DNA from: Collinsella aerofaciens
GTDB lineage: Bacteria; Actinomycetota; Coriobacteriia; Coriobacteriales; Coriobacteriaceae
Direction of reading: 5' to 3'
NCBI GenBank assembly: GCA_021639365.1
Contig: JAJXHK010000006.1
Span: forward strand, 6,268-70,267
DNA length: 64,000 nt
Positions 15,754-24,457 of the stretch are shown piece after piece (within the stretch, counting starts at the first letter, position 1; each line of letters starts with the position of its first letter). A program made the translations under genes and the position numbers. The notes beneath the pieces are model-generated. The model had not been told where the DNA came from and ran no database searches. It worked only from the letters and a program-made list of their open reading frames with translations.

Positions 15754-16654
15754 GCTCCGAGCTGCACTCGATGCATCTGACGCCGTGGTAATCGGTGCGG
15801 GAGCAGGACTCTCGACCGCCGCCGGCTACACCTATTCGGGCGAGCGATTCGACGAGCTCTTTGGCGACTTTGCCGCACGCTACGGCTTTGCCGATATGTA
15901 TTCCGGCGGCTTCTATCCTTACGACTCGCTCGAGGAGCACTGGGCGTTTTGGAGCCGCTACATTATGTGCAACCGATACGACCCCATACCGACGCCGCTC
16001 TACGAACAGCTCTTGAACATCGTGCGCGGGCGCGACTACTTTGTGCTGACTACGAATGTAGACCATTGCTTCCAGCGCGCCGGCTTTGACAAGCAGCGAC
16101 TCTTTTACACGCAGGGAGACTACGGCCTGCTCCAGTGCAGCAAGCCTTGCTGCCAGGAGACATGGGATAACGAAGAGCTCATACGTTACATGGTCGCCGC
16201 CCAACAGGATCTGCGCATTCCATCTGCGCTCGTGCCCCACTGTTCTCACTGTGGCGCCCCGCTTACGATGAACTTGCGCGCCGACGACACGTTTGTCCAG
16301 GACAAGGGGTGGTACGCTGCCGCCGATCGCTACCAGGATTTCCTGCGCCGCCACAACAACATGCGCGTTCTGTTCTTGGAGCTTGGCGTAGGCGGCAATA
16401 CGCCCGTCATCATCAAATACCCGTTTTGGCAGATGACCGCCAAAAACGAGCGCGCCATGTATGCATGCGTCAACCTTGGCGAGGTAGTCGCCCCTGCAGA
16501 AATCGCCGATCGCAGCATCCTGATTGACGCCGACGCAGGGCGCGTGCTGGACGCACTTGCCGTCCAAGCCATCAGATTACAAAGGCGATACTGTCTCATA
16601 AACACATGTACGTCAGCATCCAAAGTCCAACATAGTCATTGGGGACGTTCTTAA
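15695..16654 (+). CDS. SirTM-type sirtuin (protein ADP-ribosyltransferase class)
   Basis: The 319-aa Sir2-fold protein has the NAD-binding GAGAGLSTAAGYTYSG start, FVLTTNVDHCFQRAGF, and a zinc-binding pair of CxxC-like motifs (CSKPCC and CSHCGAP). The class M sirtuins found next to macrodomains lack the canonical deacetylase His and transfer ADP-ribose; the segment here (TNVDHCFQ) agrees. The start codon at 15695 (AAGGTGA upstream) lies within the macrodomain gene, so translation is coupled. The last about 15 residues (CTSASKVQHSHWGRS) are encoded by an intergenic repeat and the stop codon lies in that repeat's hairpin, so the native C terminus was probably altered by repeat insertion. Confidence 0.9.
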   Translation: MFFSRLTRQSTAAFSKQIDKLRAALDASDAVVIGAGAGLSTAAGYTYSGERFDELFGDFAARYGFADMYSGGFYPYDSLEEHWAFWSRYIMCNRYDPIPTPLYEQLLNIVRGRDYFVLTTNVDHCFQRAGFDKQRLFYTQGDYGLLQCSKPCCQETWDNEELIRYMVAAQQDLRIPSALVPHCSHCGAPLTMNLRADDTFVQDKGWYAAADRYQDFLRRHNNMRVLFLELGVGGNTPVIIKYPFWQMTAKNERAMYACVNLGEVVAPAEIADRSILIDADAGRVLDALAVQAIRLQRRYCLINTCTSASKVQHSHWGRS

Positions 16655-16688
16655 ATGACTAGTCGTTAAAGAACGTCCCCAATGACTA
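16604..16688. repeat. Partial composite repeat with 20-bp hairpin
   Basis: Bases 16604-16627 repeat the ACATGTACGTCAGCATCC half-arm of the copy at 9884. They are followed by a perfect 20-bp stem (TAGTCATTGGGGACGTTCTT, 16633-16652, with 16669-16688) around a 16-nt loop. The stop codon of the sirtuin gene (TAA, 16652-16654) falls in the hairpin, which also ends 1 base before the convergent dus gene. Confidence 0.85.
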
Positions 16689-16689
16689 A

Positions 16690-17649
16690 CTAGCCGCGAA
16701 AGCGGGCTATGGGCGCGAGCGGCTGCTCGCGAAAGACGCGCTCGACGGCGGCGCGGTATTCGTCGACCTTTTTGGTTTTGCGCACGATCTTGTGAACGGT
16801 AGCGGGATCGGCGAAGGCGCACTTGGCGTAGAACCACCACTCCTTCATGCGAAAGACCGCGTTGCCGCCAATCTCTTCTGCATACGCCGCAAACAGCGTG
16901 TCGTGGAAGCGCTTCAGTTCAGCTGCCGTGGCCGCAGGACCGCCGGCAACCATGCGAGCCAGCGCAGGGTTCGCGAGCAAGCCGCGCCCCAGCATTACAT
17001 GGCGCGTGCCGGGATAGGCCTCCACCAGCGCATCCATGTCCCCAAGATCAAAGATGTCGCCGTTGTAGGCCACCGGGAACGGTGCCCGCTCCAGCGTCTC
17101 GCCGTAAAACTCTTTGCGCGGCGAGCCCGTATAGCGGTCCTTTTGCACGCGCGGATGCACGATCAGCTCTGCCAGCGGCATGCGGCAATAGAGGTCGAGC
17201 ACACGCTCGTACTCGTCGTCGCTCTGCAGTCCCAGCCTAGTTTTTACCGACACCGGCAATGGCGAGCGTTCGCACACGTCGCTCAAGAACACCTCGAGCT
17301 CATCCAGATTGCGCAGAAAGCCCGAGCCCTTCCCCTTGGCGACAACCGTGCCCGAGGGGCAGCCAAGGTTGAGATTGACCTCGTGATAACCCATGTCGGC
17401 GAGCACCTGCGCCGCCCACACAAACTCGTCCGCATTCTTGGACATCAGCTGAGGCACCACGTTGAGCCCCCGGTTATTGGCGGGATCGACCTCTTTAAAC
17501 GCCTTACCGCCAAAGCGGTTGCCCACGCGCGGCGGCGGCAAAAACGGCGTGTAATAACAATCGAGTGCGCCAAAGCACTCCGCGTGCACGCGACGGAACA
17601 CATGCCCGGTAATCCCCTCCATAGGGGCCAGCGATAAATACATCAACAT
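16690..17649 (-). CDS. dus: tRNA-dihydrouridine synthase
   Basis: The 319-aa flavoenzyme starts LSLAPMEGITGHVFRR and carries the Dus signature EVNLNLGCPSGTVVAKGKGSGFL with the catalytic Cys in LGCPS, then SVKTRLGL, HPRVQKDRYTG, VAYNGDIF and the FMN phosphate site HVMLGRGLLANP. It reduces uridine to dihydrouridine in tRNA using FMN and NAD(P)H. Length and motifs are complete. A GTGACAAAGGGAC palindrome lies just before its start and the composite repeat just after its stop, so it is bounded by repeats on both sides. Confidence 0.93.
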   Translation of the reverse strand: MLMYLSLAPMEGITGHVFRRVHAECFGALDCYYTPFLPPPRVGNRFGGKAFKEVDPANNRGLNVVPQLMSKNADEFVWAAQVLADMGYHEVNLNLGCPSGTVVAKGKGSGFLRNLDELEVFLSDVCERSPLPVSVKTRLGLQSDDEYERVLDLYCRMPLAELIVHPRVQKDRYTGSPRKEFYGETLERAPFPVAYNGDIFDLGDMDALVEAYPGTRHVMLGRGLLANPALARMVAGGPAATAAELKRFHDTLFAAYAEEIGGNAVFRMKEWWFYAKCAFADPATVHKIVRKTKKVDEYRAAVERVFREQPLAPIARFRG

Positions 17650-17661
17650 CCACTCTCAACT

Positions 17662-17696
17662 CAATGTGACAAAGGGACAGTCCCTTTGTCACATTG
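17662..17696. repeat. GTGACAAAGGGAC palindrome, copy 1
   Basis: A perfect 17-bp inverted repeat, CAATGTGACAAAGGGAC / GTCCCTTTGTCACATTG, around a single base. Other copies are at 19048-19079 and 22512-22545. The remaining 200 bases up to 17900 hold no gene that can be supported. Confidence 0.85.
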
Positions 17697-17900
17697 CAAA
17701 TCATCATACGAGTGCTTATTTTGGCACACATACGTATCGGGCGGCATCATCGCGTGGGCACAGGAGCACCCGCTCTAAACCAGGGCAGTCGTGGCACTTT
17801 TGCCGTATGACCATGCGCTCATCGATGGCGGGATTCCCTATACTGAGTCACATATGACGGCATCGCGCCACAACGACCGCCACGACACCAAGGACCAGCT

Positions 17901-19034
17901 ATGGCAACACTCTCCGAACAAGAACGTAAGCGCATCCAGCGATACTGCATCTGCCCCAAGGTTGCCGGCGCGGCGCTTGCCATGGCATTCGTGCTGCCCT
18001 TATCGATCATACCTTTCGAAATGATCGACGACATCGTCTTCCATCACGAAGGCTTCCATGAGACGGGCATGATGACCGCCTTGGTGCTCACCGCCATCGA
18101 GCTCGTCATATTCTGTTATTGCGCTCTCGCCCCGCGCTTTGGCATGCGTGGCAAGCAGTGGAAGGAAATGCAGTATCGGCTCGCCGTCGAGCAGAGCGAG
18201 AAAGACCGCTCGACACAGATCGCGGGCGTTGTTGGCACGCAGGCCGCCGCACGCCTGCTCAAGAACAGCGACAACGAGGCTGCACGCAACCTGGGCGGCG
18301 CGGCAGAAGTCGCCGCTGCCGCAGGCGCCGTCGCCACCGCGGCAGACGTGCTTGCCGAGAGCTTTGCCAACGCGAAGGCCATGGCAGAGGCCTGTGGCGT
18401 GCCCATCCCCCATGCAAAAAAGTGGATCGTCGCGCTTGTGGCGCTGCCCCTCGCAATCGTGTGCGGCGCCTATATCCCACAGCTGGCGCAGGGAAACATC
18501 GAGATGCAAGAAAACGCCGCAGCCGCGGCCGAGCAGATCGCCATCGCTCGCAAGGCGCTCGAGTCCTCATGCGAGTACGTATCCGCCGATGACCCCTACG
18601 AGCGATATCAAGACTACGGCTATCACGTCCGCGGCTATCTGCACGACGGCGGCTCCGATGCCCAGAAGACCTATACGTACCTGGATTTTGACAACAAGGG
18701 AACGCTCACGGAAGTGAGCTACGCGGCAGAAGTCGACCCCGGCGCGAGCCTCGAGGACAACCTTACCCGTATCGAGCTCGACCTTGACGAGCTTTCCTCT
18801 GCCGTCCAAACCATAGACGTCAAGACCACAAGCCCCGAGCTCCTAGCAGCGCAGAAGCTCCCCGAAGAGTTTAGGCAGGCTTTTTTGAACGGCTCGCTCT
18901 ACGAGAGAATCTCTATCAGGACGAGTGACGACCCCATTAAAGCGTATTACTCGTTTGATACGGATCCTAAGGACGAGTTTGACGAGTACACCCATCCAAC
19001 CATCCGCATTACGCTGATGAGCAAAACGAACTAG
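17901..19034 (+). CDS. Uncharacterised three-span membrane protein
   Basis: No family is recognised. The 377-aa protein has three hydrophobic spans: about residues 19-42 (VAGAALAMAFVLPLSIIPF), 57-77 (ALVLTAIELVIFCYCALA) and 172-193 (WIVALVALPLAIVCGAY). An Ala-rich, probably helical cytoplasmic or amphipathic segment lies between spans 2 and 3 (AARNLGGAAEVAAAAGAVAT). The C-terminal 180 residues are soluble and acidic (HDGGSDAQKTYTYLDFDNKG), with a KAYYSFDTDPKDEFDEY end, and would lie on the side opposite the middle segment. AAGGA precedes the ATG. It ends 14 bases before the second GTGACAAAGG palindrome. Function unknown. Confidence 0.75.
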   Translation: MATLSEQERKRIQRYCICPKVAGAALAMAFVLPLSIIPFEMIDDIVFHHEGFHETGMMTALVLTAIELVIFCYCALAPRFGMRGKQWKEMQYRLAVEQSEKDRSTQIAGVVGTQAAARLLKNSDNEAARNLGGAAEVAAAAGAVATAADVLAESFANAKAMAEACGVPIPHAKKWIVALVALPLAIVCGAYIPQLAQGNIEMQENAAAAAEQIAIARKALESSCEYVSADDPYERYQDYGYHVRGYLHDGGSDAQKTYTYLDFDNKGTLTEVSYAAEVDPGASLEDNLTRIELDLDELSSAVQTIDVKTTSPELLAAQKLPEEFRQAFLNGSLYERISIRTSDDPIKAYYSFDTDPKDEFDEYTHPTIRITLMSKTN

Positions 19035-19047
19035 GTGTAGGGAGATG

Positions 19048-19079
19048 AATGTGACAAAGGACTGTCCCTTTGTCACATT
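19048..19079. repeat. GTGACAAAGG palindrome, copy 2
   Basis: AATGTGACAAAGG and CCCTTTGTCACATT are arms of the same family as 17662-17696, with one base lost in the left arm. It lies between two convergent genes and its last bases overlap the stop codon of the ABC gene (19078-19080). Confidence 0.8.
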
Positions 19080-22000
19080 ATTCGGAGCGCAGGGCTTCTA
19101 CGGGGTCTTTTTTGGATGCGCTGCGAGCAGGCAGCAGGCCGGCGACGACCGTCAGCACCACCGAGATCGCGATGAGCACCAGTGCATCTTGCACGGGAAG
19201 GCTCATCAGGTTGGGTACTTGCTTGGTCGCAAGAGCCCAAGCATTGACCGGGAAGCTCACGAGCACCACGACAACGATGGCAAAAACACCAGCGATAAGA
19301 CCTTCGATAAAGGTCTCGGCATTGAACACGTTTGCCACGTTGCGCTTCGATGCACCGATCGCGCGCAGGATGCCGATCTCCTTTTTGCGCTCCAGCACGC
19401 TGATGTAGGTGATGATACCGATCATGATGGAGCTCACGACCAGGCTGATGCTCACGAATGCAATAAGCACCAGGCTGATAGTGTTTACGATATCGGTCAC
19501 CGAGCCCATGATGATGCCCATGTAGTCGGTATACGAGATGGCCTGTTCATCGTGCCCGGCAGCCTTAACCTGCTCGTTGTACGCATCGATATGGTCGAGC
19601 ACGCGTTCCTTGGCCTCAAAGTCGCGCGGGAAGATTTTGACCGAGATGGGGTCGGCCTCATCGGCGTAACCCAACGTGGTCAGGTTGTTGTCGTAGGTGA
19701 GCTGCGACGCCTTGGCATAGCTCATCATGAGCGAGCTCAGGTCCTCGGCATCCATGTTGAAGTGAATGGCATTGGCAAAGGCGCTGGCGTCCACACGCAT
19801 GGCGCTTGCCAAGTTGGCGAAGCTCGAAGACATCTGAGTGGCCATCTGGGCCATGAGTCCCGCCGCGCCCGCTTTGAGCTGTGACGACACGGTCGTCGCG
19901 ATCTGGTCGCTAATTGTCTTCATTACCTGGTCCATAGCCTGCTGCAAGTAAGGAGCCAGCTGCTTTTGCACGTAATCGGTCATGGCTTGCTGCAGGCGCT
20001 CGGCAAGAGCGTCGCCACCCAGCGCCTTGAGCTGGGCCAAGCACTGCTGCGCCGCGGTATCGTTTTCGAGATATGCCGAGAACGCGGAGGCGAGCTTCGA
20101 TGCGTCCTTAAGGTCCTCGGGTGTCAGGGCCTTAAACTGCTCCGACTGCATAAAGCCCGTGAACAGCTGGTTGGCAAGCGCGCCCACCTGCTGCATTTGC
20201 TCGGGTGTGAGTTCCAGACCGTCAAAGATGCCCGAGAAATCTGGGGTTGGCGCTTTGGCCATGATGTCGCTGAAGTCGATGTCCTTACCAACGCCCGAAA
20301 GGTCAATGTCCAGCCCGGATAAGTCGATACCCGACAAGTCCATACCGCCAGCCGCACCCGAGAGTGCAGACGTATCGAACGAGAACGCGCTCTTGAGCGC
20401 CGCCTCGTCCACACTGAACATGCTGCCCAGATCCACGCCCTGTTTTGCCTCGCCCTGCAGTTCATCGAAAGACTTGCCCGTAAAGACATCCGTCTCGGGA
20501 TGGGCAAGTTGCTCTTGCACAATCTGCGAATCGGCGGCACGCTCCATAAGCTGGCGAGTCAGTGCATGCGTATAGGCAATGCCCGGAGACAATGCACTCG
20601 CATTGGCCGTCTCGTTAGGTCGTACCACGCCCACAATACGCACGTCAATGCCGTCGGCAACCTTGGCCGTCATAAAGTCGGCGTCGCCAGACATGTCAGT
20701 CCACATGCCGGTCTCTTCGTTTTTGCGATACGCATCGACCGGCGACAGCACCTTAAACGTCGTGGACAGCGCATCGTCGTAGGTAAAGTCGGTACCGGTC
20801 TCGGGCGCTTCGACACCACCGTCAGCCGTCATAGCGCTGTTAACCAGATTGTTAAGCTCATCGATATCCAACGCACCGATGCTATAGAGCGTGTAATCGC
20901 CCACCGTTCCACGGCTCGAAAGCACCATCACGGCTTCGTTAGCAGACGTAGGCCAATGCCCCGCCATGACATCGTACTGGCTGTCGAGCAAGCTCTGGTC
21001 GTCGATCATCTCGTTAAAGACCGAGGTCCCCATGGACTCCATGCTCACCGTCGCCGCCGAACTCGCGCCGCCGCTCATGGCCTCGGTCATAGCGTTGGGA
21101 ACAAGTCGAACGGGCTTCTCGTCACCCTTACCCGCACGATAGACAACCGGCGCCACACCATAGCCGTACTGGATGGCATTGACCTCTTTATCGATGCCGT
21201 CGCCACCGGCATCGAGCCATGCCTTAAAGCTCGTCATGTCGTTGGACTTAACGCTCGCAAACATATCCTTTACGGCCGTGACCACAGGGATCTTATCGGT
21301 CCCCTGGGCCTTGCCGTCGGCACCGTCGTCGGACGAACCCTCGTTCTTGGACGCATCGTCGTCCGTGGCCCCCTCTCCGCCCATCATGGACGACAGGTCG
21401 TAATCCTGCTTGGAAATGGTGAGCGGATAGCTCGAAAGCGTATCCTCCTCGACCTTTTTGATGTAGTCGTTTACGCCGTTGGACAGCGCCAGAATCGCCG
21501 CGATACCGATAATGCCAATCGAGCCCGCAAAGGCCGTCATGGCCGTGCGACCCTTTTTGGTCATGAGGTTTCGGGCAGAAAGCCCCAGCGCTGTCACAAA
21601 GCTCATCGAGGTTTTGCGCGTAGGCTTAGCCTCGCGACGTGCGGCCTTTACAACATCAAAGGGGTCGGAATCGTCGGTGATCTTGCCGTCCGCCAAGTTG
21701 ACGATGCGCGTGGCGTACTGGTACGCCAACTCAGGATTGTGCGTGACCATGATGACCAGACGGTCGCGCGCAACGTCCTTGAGCAGATCCATGACCTGTA
21801 CGGATGTCGTTGAATCCAAAGCACCGGTCGGCTCGTCAGCCAGCACAATCTCAGGATCGTTGATCAGGGCACGGGCAATAGCCACGCGCTGCATCTGTCC
21901 GCCCGATAGCTGGCTCGGGCGCTTGTTCACATGCTCGCCCAGGCCAACTGCCTCAAGCGCCTCGCGCGCACGCTGACGACGCTCGGCATGGCCCACACCC

Positions 22001-22332
22001 GTAAGCGTAAGCGCCAGCTCCACGTTTTCCAAGATAGTCTGGTGCGGAATGAGGTTATAGCTCTGGAAGACGAAGCCGATGCGGTTGTTTCGGTAGGCGT
22101 CCCAATCGCAATCGCGGAAGTCCTTGGTCGAAATGCCGTCGATGAGCAGATCACCCGAGTCAAAGTGGTCGAGTCCGCCAATAACGTTGAGCATCGTAGT
22201 TTTACCCGAGCCCGAGGGACCCAGAATGGCCACGAACTCGTTATCGCGAAAAGACAGGCTTACGTTGTCGAGCGCCACCTGCGTAAACGACTGCGTAGTG
22301 TACCTTTTGCAAATTCCTTTGAGCTCCAGCAT
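19078..22332 (-). CDS. ABC transporter ATPase/permease fusion (MacB/FtsX type)
   Basis: The 1084-aa protein fuses an N-terminal LolD/MacB-class ATPase (Walker A GPSGSGKTT, signature LSGGQMQRVAIARAL, Walker B EIVLADEPTGALDS) to an FtsX-type permease. A first membrane span follows at about residues 265-290, then an extracytoplasmic region of more than 600 residues with Asp/Gly-rich stretches (DLSGIDLSGLDIDLSGVG), and three C-terminal spans (DIVNTISLVLIAFVSISLVV; FAIVVVVLVSFPVNAW; ALVLIAISVVLTVVAGLL). Such fusions extrude peptides or work mechanically on envelope substrates rather than importing. ATG 22332 with GGGAGAGG upstream is preferred to a GTG at 22359. The unusually long outer domain suggests a dedicated partner, not identified here. 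Confidence 0.92.
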   Translation of the reverse strand: MLELKGICKRYTTQSFTQVALDNVSLSFRDNEFVAILGPSGSGKTTMLNVIGGLDHFDSGDLLIDGISTKDFRDCDWDAYRNNRIGFVFQSYNLIPHQTILENVELALTLTGVGHAERRQRAREALEAVGLGEHVNKRPSQLSGGQMQRVAIARALINDPEIVLADEPTGALDSTTSVQVMDLLKDVARDRLVIMVTHNPELAYQYATRIVNLADGKITDDSDPFDVVKAARREAKPTRKTSMSFVTALGLSARNLMTKKGRTAMTAFAGSIGIIGIAAILALSNGVNDYIKKVEEDTLSSYPLTISKQDYDLSSMMGGEGATDDDASKNEGSSDDGADGKAQGTDKIPVVTAVKDMFASVKSNDMTSFKAWLDAGGDGIDKEVNAIQYGYGVAPVVYRAGKGDEKPVRLVPNAMTEAMSGGASSAATVSMESMGTSVFNEMIDDQSLLDSQYDVMAGHWPTSANEAVMVLSSRGTVGDYTLYSIGALDIDELNNLVNSAMTADGGVEAPETGTDFTYDDALSTTFKVLSPVDAYRKNEETGMWTDMSGDADFMTAKVADGIDVRIVGVVRPNETANASALSPGIAYTHALTRQLMERAADSQIVQEQLAHPETDVFTGKSFDELQGEAKQGVDLGSMFSVDEAALKSAFSFDTSALSGAAGGMDLSGIDLSGLDIDLSGVGKDIDFSDIMAKAPTPDFSGIFDGLELTPEQMQQVGALANQLFTGFMQSEQFKALTPEDLKDASKLASAFSAYLENDTAAQQCLAQLKALGGDALAERLQQAMTDYVQKQLAPYLQQAMDQVMKTISDQIATTVSSQLKAGAAGLMAQMATQMSSSFANLASAMRVDASAFANAIHFNMDAEDLSSLMMSYAKASQLTYDNNLTTLGYADEADPISVKIFPRDFEAKERVLDHIDAYNEQVKAAGHDEQAISYTDYMGIIMGSVTDIVNTISLVLIAFVSISLVVSSIMIGIITYISVLERKKEIGILRAIGASKRNVANVFNAETFIEGLIAGVFAIVVVVLVSFPVNAWALATKQVPNLMSLPVQDALVLIAISVVLTVVAGLLPARSASKKDPVEALRSE

Positions 22333-22465
22333 GGACGGCAACCTCTCCCGCGCAGGCACCCTGCCCGCTCTCCCCCGCCGTTCGTATTCGACGCGTTTGT
22401 CCTACTCTATCCCCATTTTTTGCCGGCACCAGTGAGGAATGTAACGAAGCACGCCAAAAAACGAA

Positions 22466-22497
22466 CGGGATGGCACGCCACGTGGCGCACCATCCCG
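22466..22497 (-). terminator. Terminator of the thiol/iron-sulfur operon
   Basis: CGGGATGG (22466-22473) pairs with CCATCCCG (22490-22497) around an inner 12-bp palindrome CGCCACGTGGCG. On the minus strand it is followed by TTCGTTTTTT. It lies downstream of the gene that stops at 22550. Confidence 0.7.
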
Positions 22498-22511
22498 CAC
22501 ATAACATCGAC

Positions 22512-22545
22512 GATGTGACAAAGGGACTGTCCCTTTGTCACATTC
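22512..22545. repeat. GTGACAAAGGGAC palindrome, copy 3
   Basis: GATGTGACAAAGGGAC, one T, GTCCCTTTGTCACATTC. Same family as 17662-17696 and 19048-19079, and again at a gene end (5 bases after the stop of the TlpA-like gene). Confidence 0.85.
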
Positions 22546-22549
22546 GGAC

Positions 22550-23512
22550 TTACTGCTCGCTCTTAGCAAGCGCCTGATCGATCAGCTTGTTGAGCGCCTC
22601 TCGTTGCTCAGCGGAGTTGATGCCGCCCATGATTGGCTCTCCAACGATGTTGCCGTTCTGGTCGATCACGTAGGTGGTCGGGAACGAGTACAAGTTGGAG
22701 GTGAACTTGCCGGCCTCGCTATCCGACTTGAACCAGATGTTCTTGTACGTCACGCCCTTCTTGGAAAGTACGTCCTTGGCGTCTGCCACCTCGTCTTTGT
22801 TGCCATCGAGCGTAAAGGAATTAACGCCCACGACCTGACCGCCCTTTGCGGCGAGCTCTTTGTTGAGCTCTTCCAGATCGCCCAGCTCGCCCACGCAGGG
22901 CTTGCAGGTGGTAAACCAAAAGTTCATGACGGTCACCTTGTTTTTGGAGAACAGCTCGTCGCTGCTTACATCGTTGCCGTCCAGGTCTTTGCCCTTAAAG
23001 CTGGGGAACTTCGTCTCCCCGCTCTCGCCGTTGGTCATGCCTGCGGTCGAGGCATCGACGCTCTCCCCCTCGCCGGGCGTGCTGCCGCATCCGGGAAACT
23101 CCTTCTCCAGCGCCATGAGCTTATCCTCGATCTCCTTGACCTGCTGCGCGCCGACCTTAAGCGTCTTGAGCTCGTCAGCCGCAAACTGATCCTTGGCGCC
23201 CTCGATGGTATCGAGCAAAAAGTCGCCGTAGTTCTTGCCGTCCTCAATCATGGGAGTGTCTTTGTTGGCCGCAAGGAACACCTTTTCCCATAGGGCGTTA
23301 TCGCTCGCAAAGATCTCGTTTTCCTTTTGCAGCAGCTGCTGGTACAGCTCGGCCGCCTCCTCGGCGCTCGACGGCTTTTGTGCCACAAGCTCGGCAATCT
23401 GCGCATCGCCGCTCGTGGCATCCTTCGCGTCGCCCTTGGGGGCAGAGCACGCCGCGAGAGTCAACGCCAGCACGGGCAGCATCAACAGGGCCGCAATTTT
23501 CGACAGTTTCAT
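22550..23512 (-). CDS. TlpA-like thiol-disulfide redox lipoprotein
   Basis: The 320-aa lipoprotein has a signal peptide with lipobox TLAAC (Cys22), a helical acidic region up to about residue 165 with coiled-coil character (QQLLQKENEIFASDNALWEK), and a C-terminal thioredoxin-fold TlpA/ResA domain with active site FWFTTCKPCVGEL and cis-Pro in YSFPTTYVIDQNG. It would exchange disulfides outside the membrane. It is the last gene of an operon with a CXXC micro-protein and a 4Fe-4S membrane protein; membrane-bound electron transfer to extracytoplasmic thiols is a reasonable inference. A 33-nt gap separates it from the 4Fe-4S gene. Confidence 0.9.
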   Translation of the reverse strand: MKLSKIAALLMLPVLALTLAACSAPKGDAKDATSGDAQIAELVAQKPSSAEEAAELYQQLLQKENEIFASDNALWEKVFLAANKDTPMIEDGKNYGDFLLDTIEGAKDQFAADELKTLKVGAQQVKEIEDKLMALEKEFPGCGSTPGEGESVDASTAGMTNGESGETKFPSFKGKDLDGNDVSSDELFSKNKVTVMNFWFTTCKPCVGELGDLEELNKELAAKGGQVVGVNSFTLDGNKDEVADAKDVLSKKGVTYKNIWFKSDSEAGKFTSNLYSFPTTYVIDQNGNIVGEPIMGGINSAEQREALNKLIDQALAKSEQ

Positions 23513-23545
23513 GGTTCCTCCGTTGTATCGAAGCTTAATAGGTAC

Positions 23546-24457
23546 CTATTTGTTTTCGCAGTCCTGCGCGGACTGCGCGGTCTTGTCGCCCGTCACGCCC
23601 AGCCCGTAGCGAAAGCTAATGGCATCGACGGGGCACGCACCCACGCATTTGCCGCAACGAATGCACTCGGCATGGTCGGGCGTACGCGTAACGTCCACGT
23701 CCATCAGACACACCTTGGCGCACTTGCCGCACGAAACGCATTTGCACTGGTCAACCTGAATCCCCAACAACGACACCTTGTTCATGAGCGCATAAAACGC
23801 ACCGAGGGGGCAAATCCATTTGCAGAAGGGGCGGTAGAACAACACGCTCAGCACCGCAACCGCAATGAGAATCGCGAGCTTCCAGGTAAAGAGCTTTCCC
23901 AGCGCGGAGCGGATTCCCGTATTCATGATGGACAGCGGAATCGCACCCTCGAGCACGCCCTGTGGGCAGATGTACTTGCAAAAGAACGGGTCGCCCATGC
24001 CCACATCGTTGACCACCAAGACAGGCAGCAGCACCACGGCAAACAGCAGCACGGCATACTTGATGTACGTGAGCGGCTTGAGCTTTTTCGTTGATAGCTT
24101 TTTGCCGGGAATCTTGTGTAGAAGTTCCTGCAGCCATCCAAACGGGCACAAAAAGCCGCATACAAAACGCCCCAACAGCACGCCGATCAGAATGAGCGTT
24201 CCGGTGACGTAATACGAAAAGCTAAACTTAGACGAGCCCACCACCGACTGAAACGAGCCGATGGGACACGCACCCGAAGCCGCCGGACACGAGTAGCAGT
24301 TGAGTCCCGGCACACAGACGGCCTTGCCCGCCCCTTGGTAAATGCCTCCCTTGGCAAAATTGGGCAGATGAATATTGGTCGCAAGCGTCGCCGCCGCCTG
24401 AATGAATCCACGAAATCGGGCCAAAACATGCGACGCAGTGTTTTCTCTTTTATCCAA
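23546..24457 (-). CDS. NapH-like polytopic 4Fe-4S membrane protein
   Basis: The protein has four to five membrane spans, two CxxxCP motifs typical of the NapH/NosR/RdxA group (FVCGFLCPFGWLQEL and FCKWICPLGAFYAL), an extra KYICPQGVLEG, an N-terminal VPGLNCYSCPAASGACP block, and two C-terminal 4Fe-4S motifs (CVSCGKCAKVCLMD, CIRCGKCVGACPVDA). It likely moves electrons between cytoplasmic ferredoxin and an outside acceptor. A TTG start at 24457 is proposed: GGAG is 10 nt upstream, it gives 303 aa, and it overlaps the preceding CXXC micro-protein by 8 nt; longer frames to 24544 run antiparallel through that gene. Confidence 0.85.
   Translation of the reverse strand: MDKRENTASHVLARFRGFIQAAATLATNIHLPNFAKGGIYQGAGKAVCVPGLNCYSCPAASGACPIGSFQSVVGSSKFSFSYYVTGTLILIGVLLGRFVCGFLCPFGWLQELLHKIPGKKLSTKKLKPLTYIKYAVLLFAVVLLPVLVVNDVGMGDPFFCKYICPQGVLEGAIPLSIMNTGIRSALGKLFTWKLAILIAVAVLSVLFYRPFCKWICPLGAFYALMNKVSLLGIQVDQCKCVSCGKCAKVCLMDVDVTRTPDHAECIRCGKCVGACPVDAISFRYGLGVTGDKTAQSAQDCENK

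Noticed and set aside
20500..21813. A 437-codon open frame on the plus strand
   Set aside because: Antisense to the ABC fusion gene, which shows Walker A, signature and Walker B motifs.
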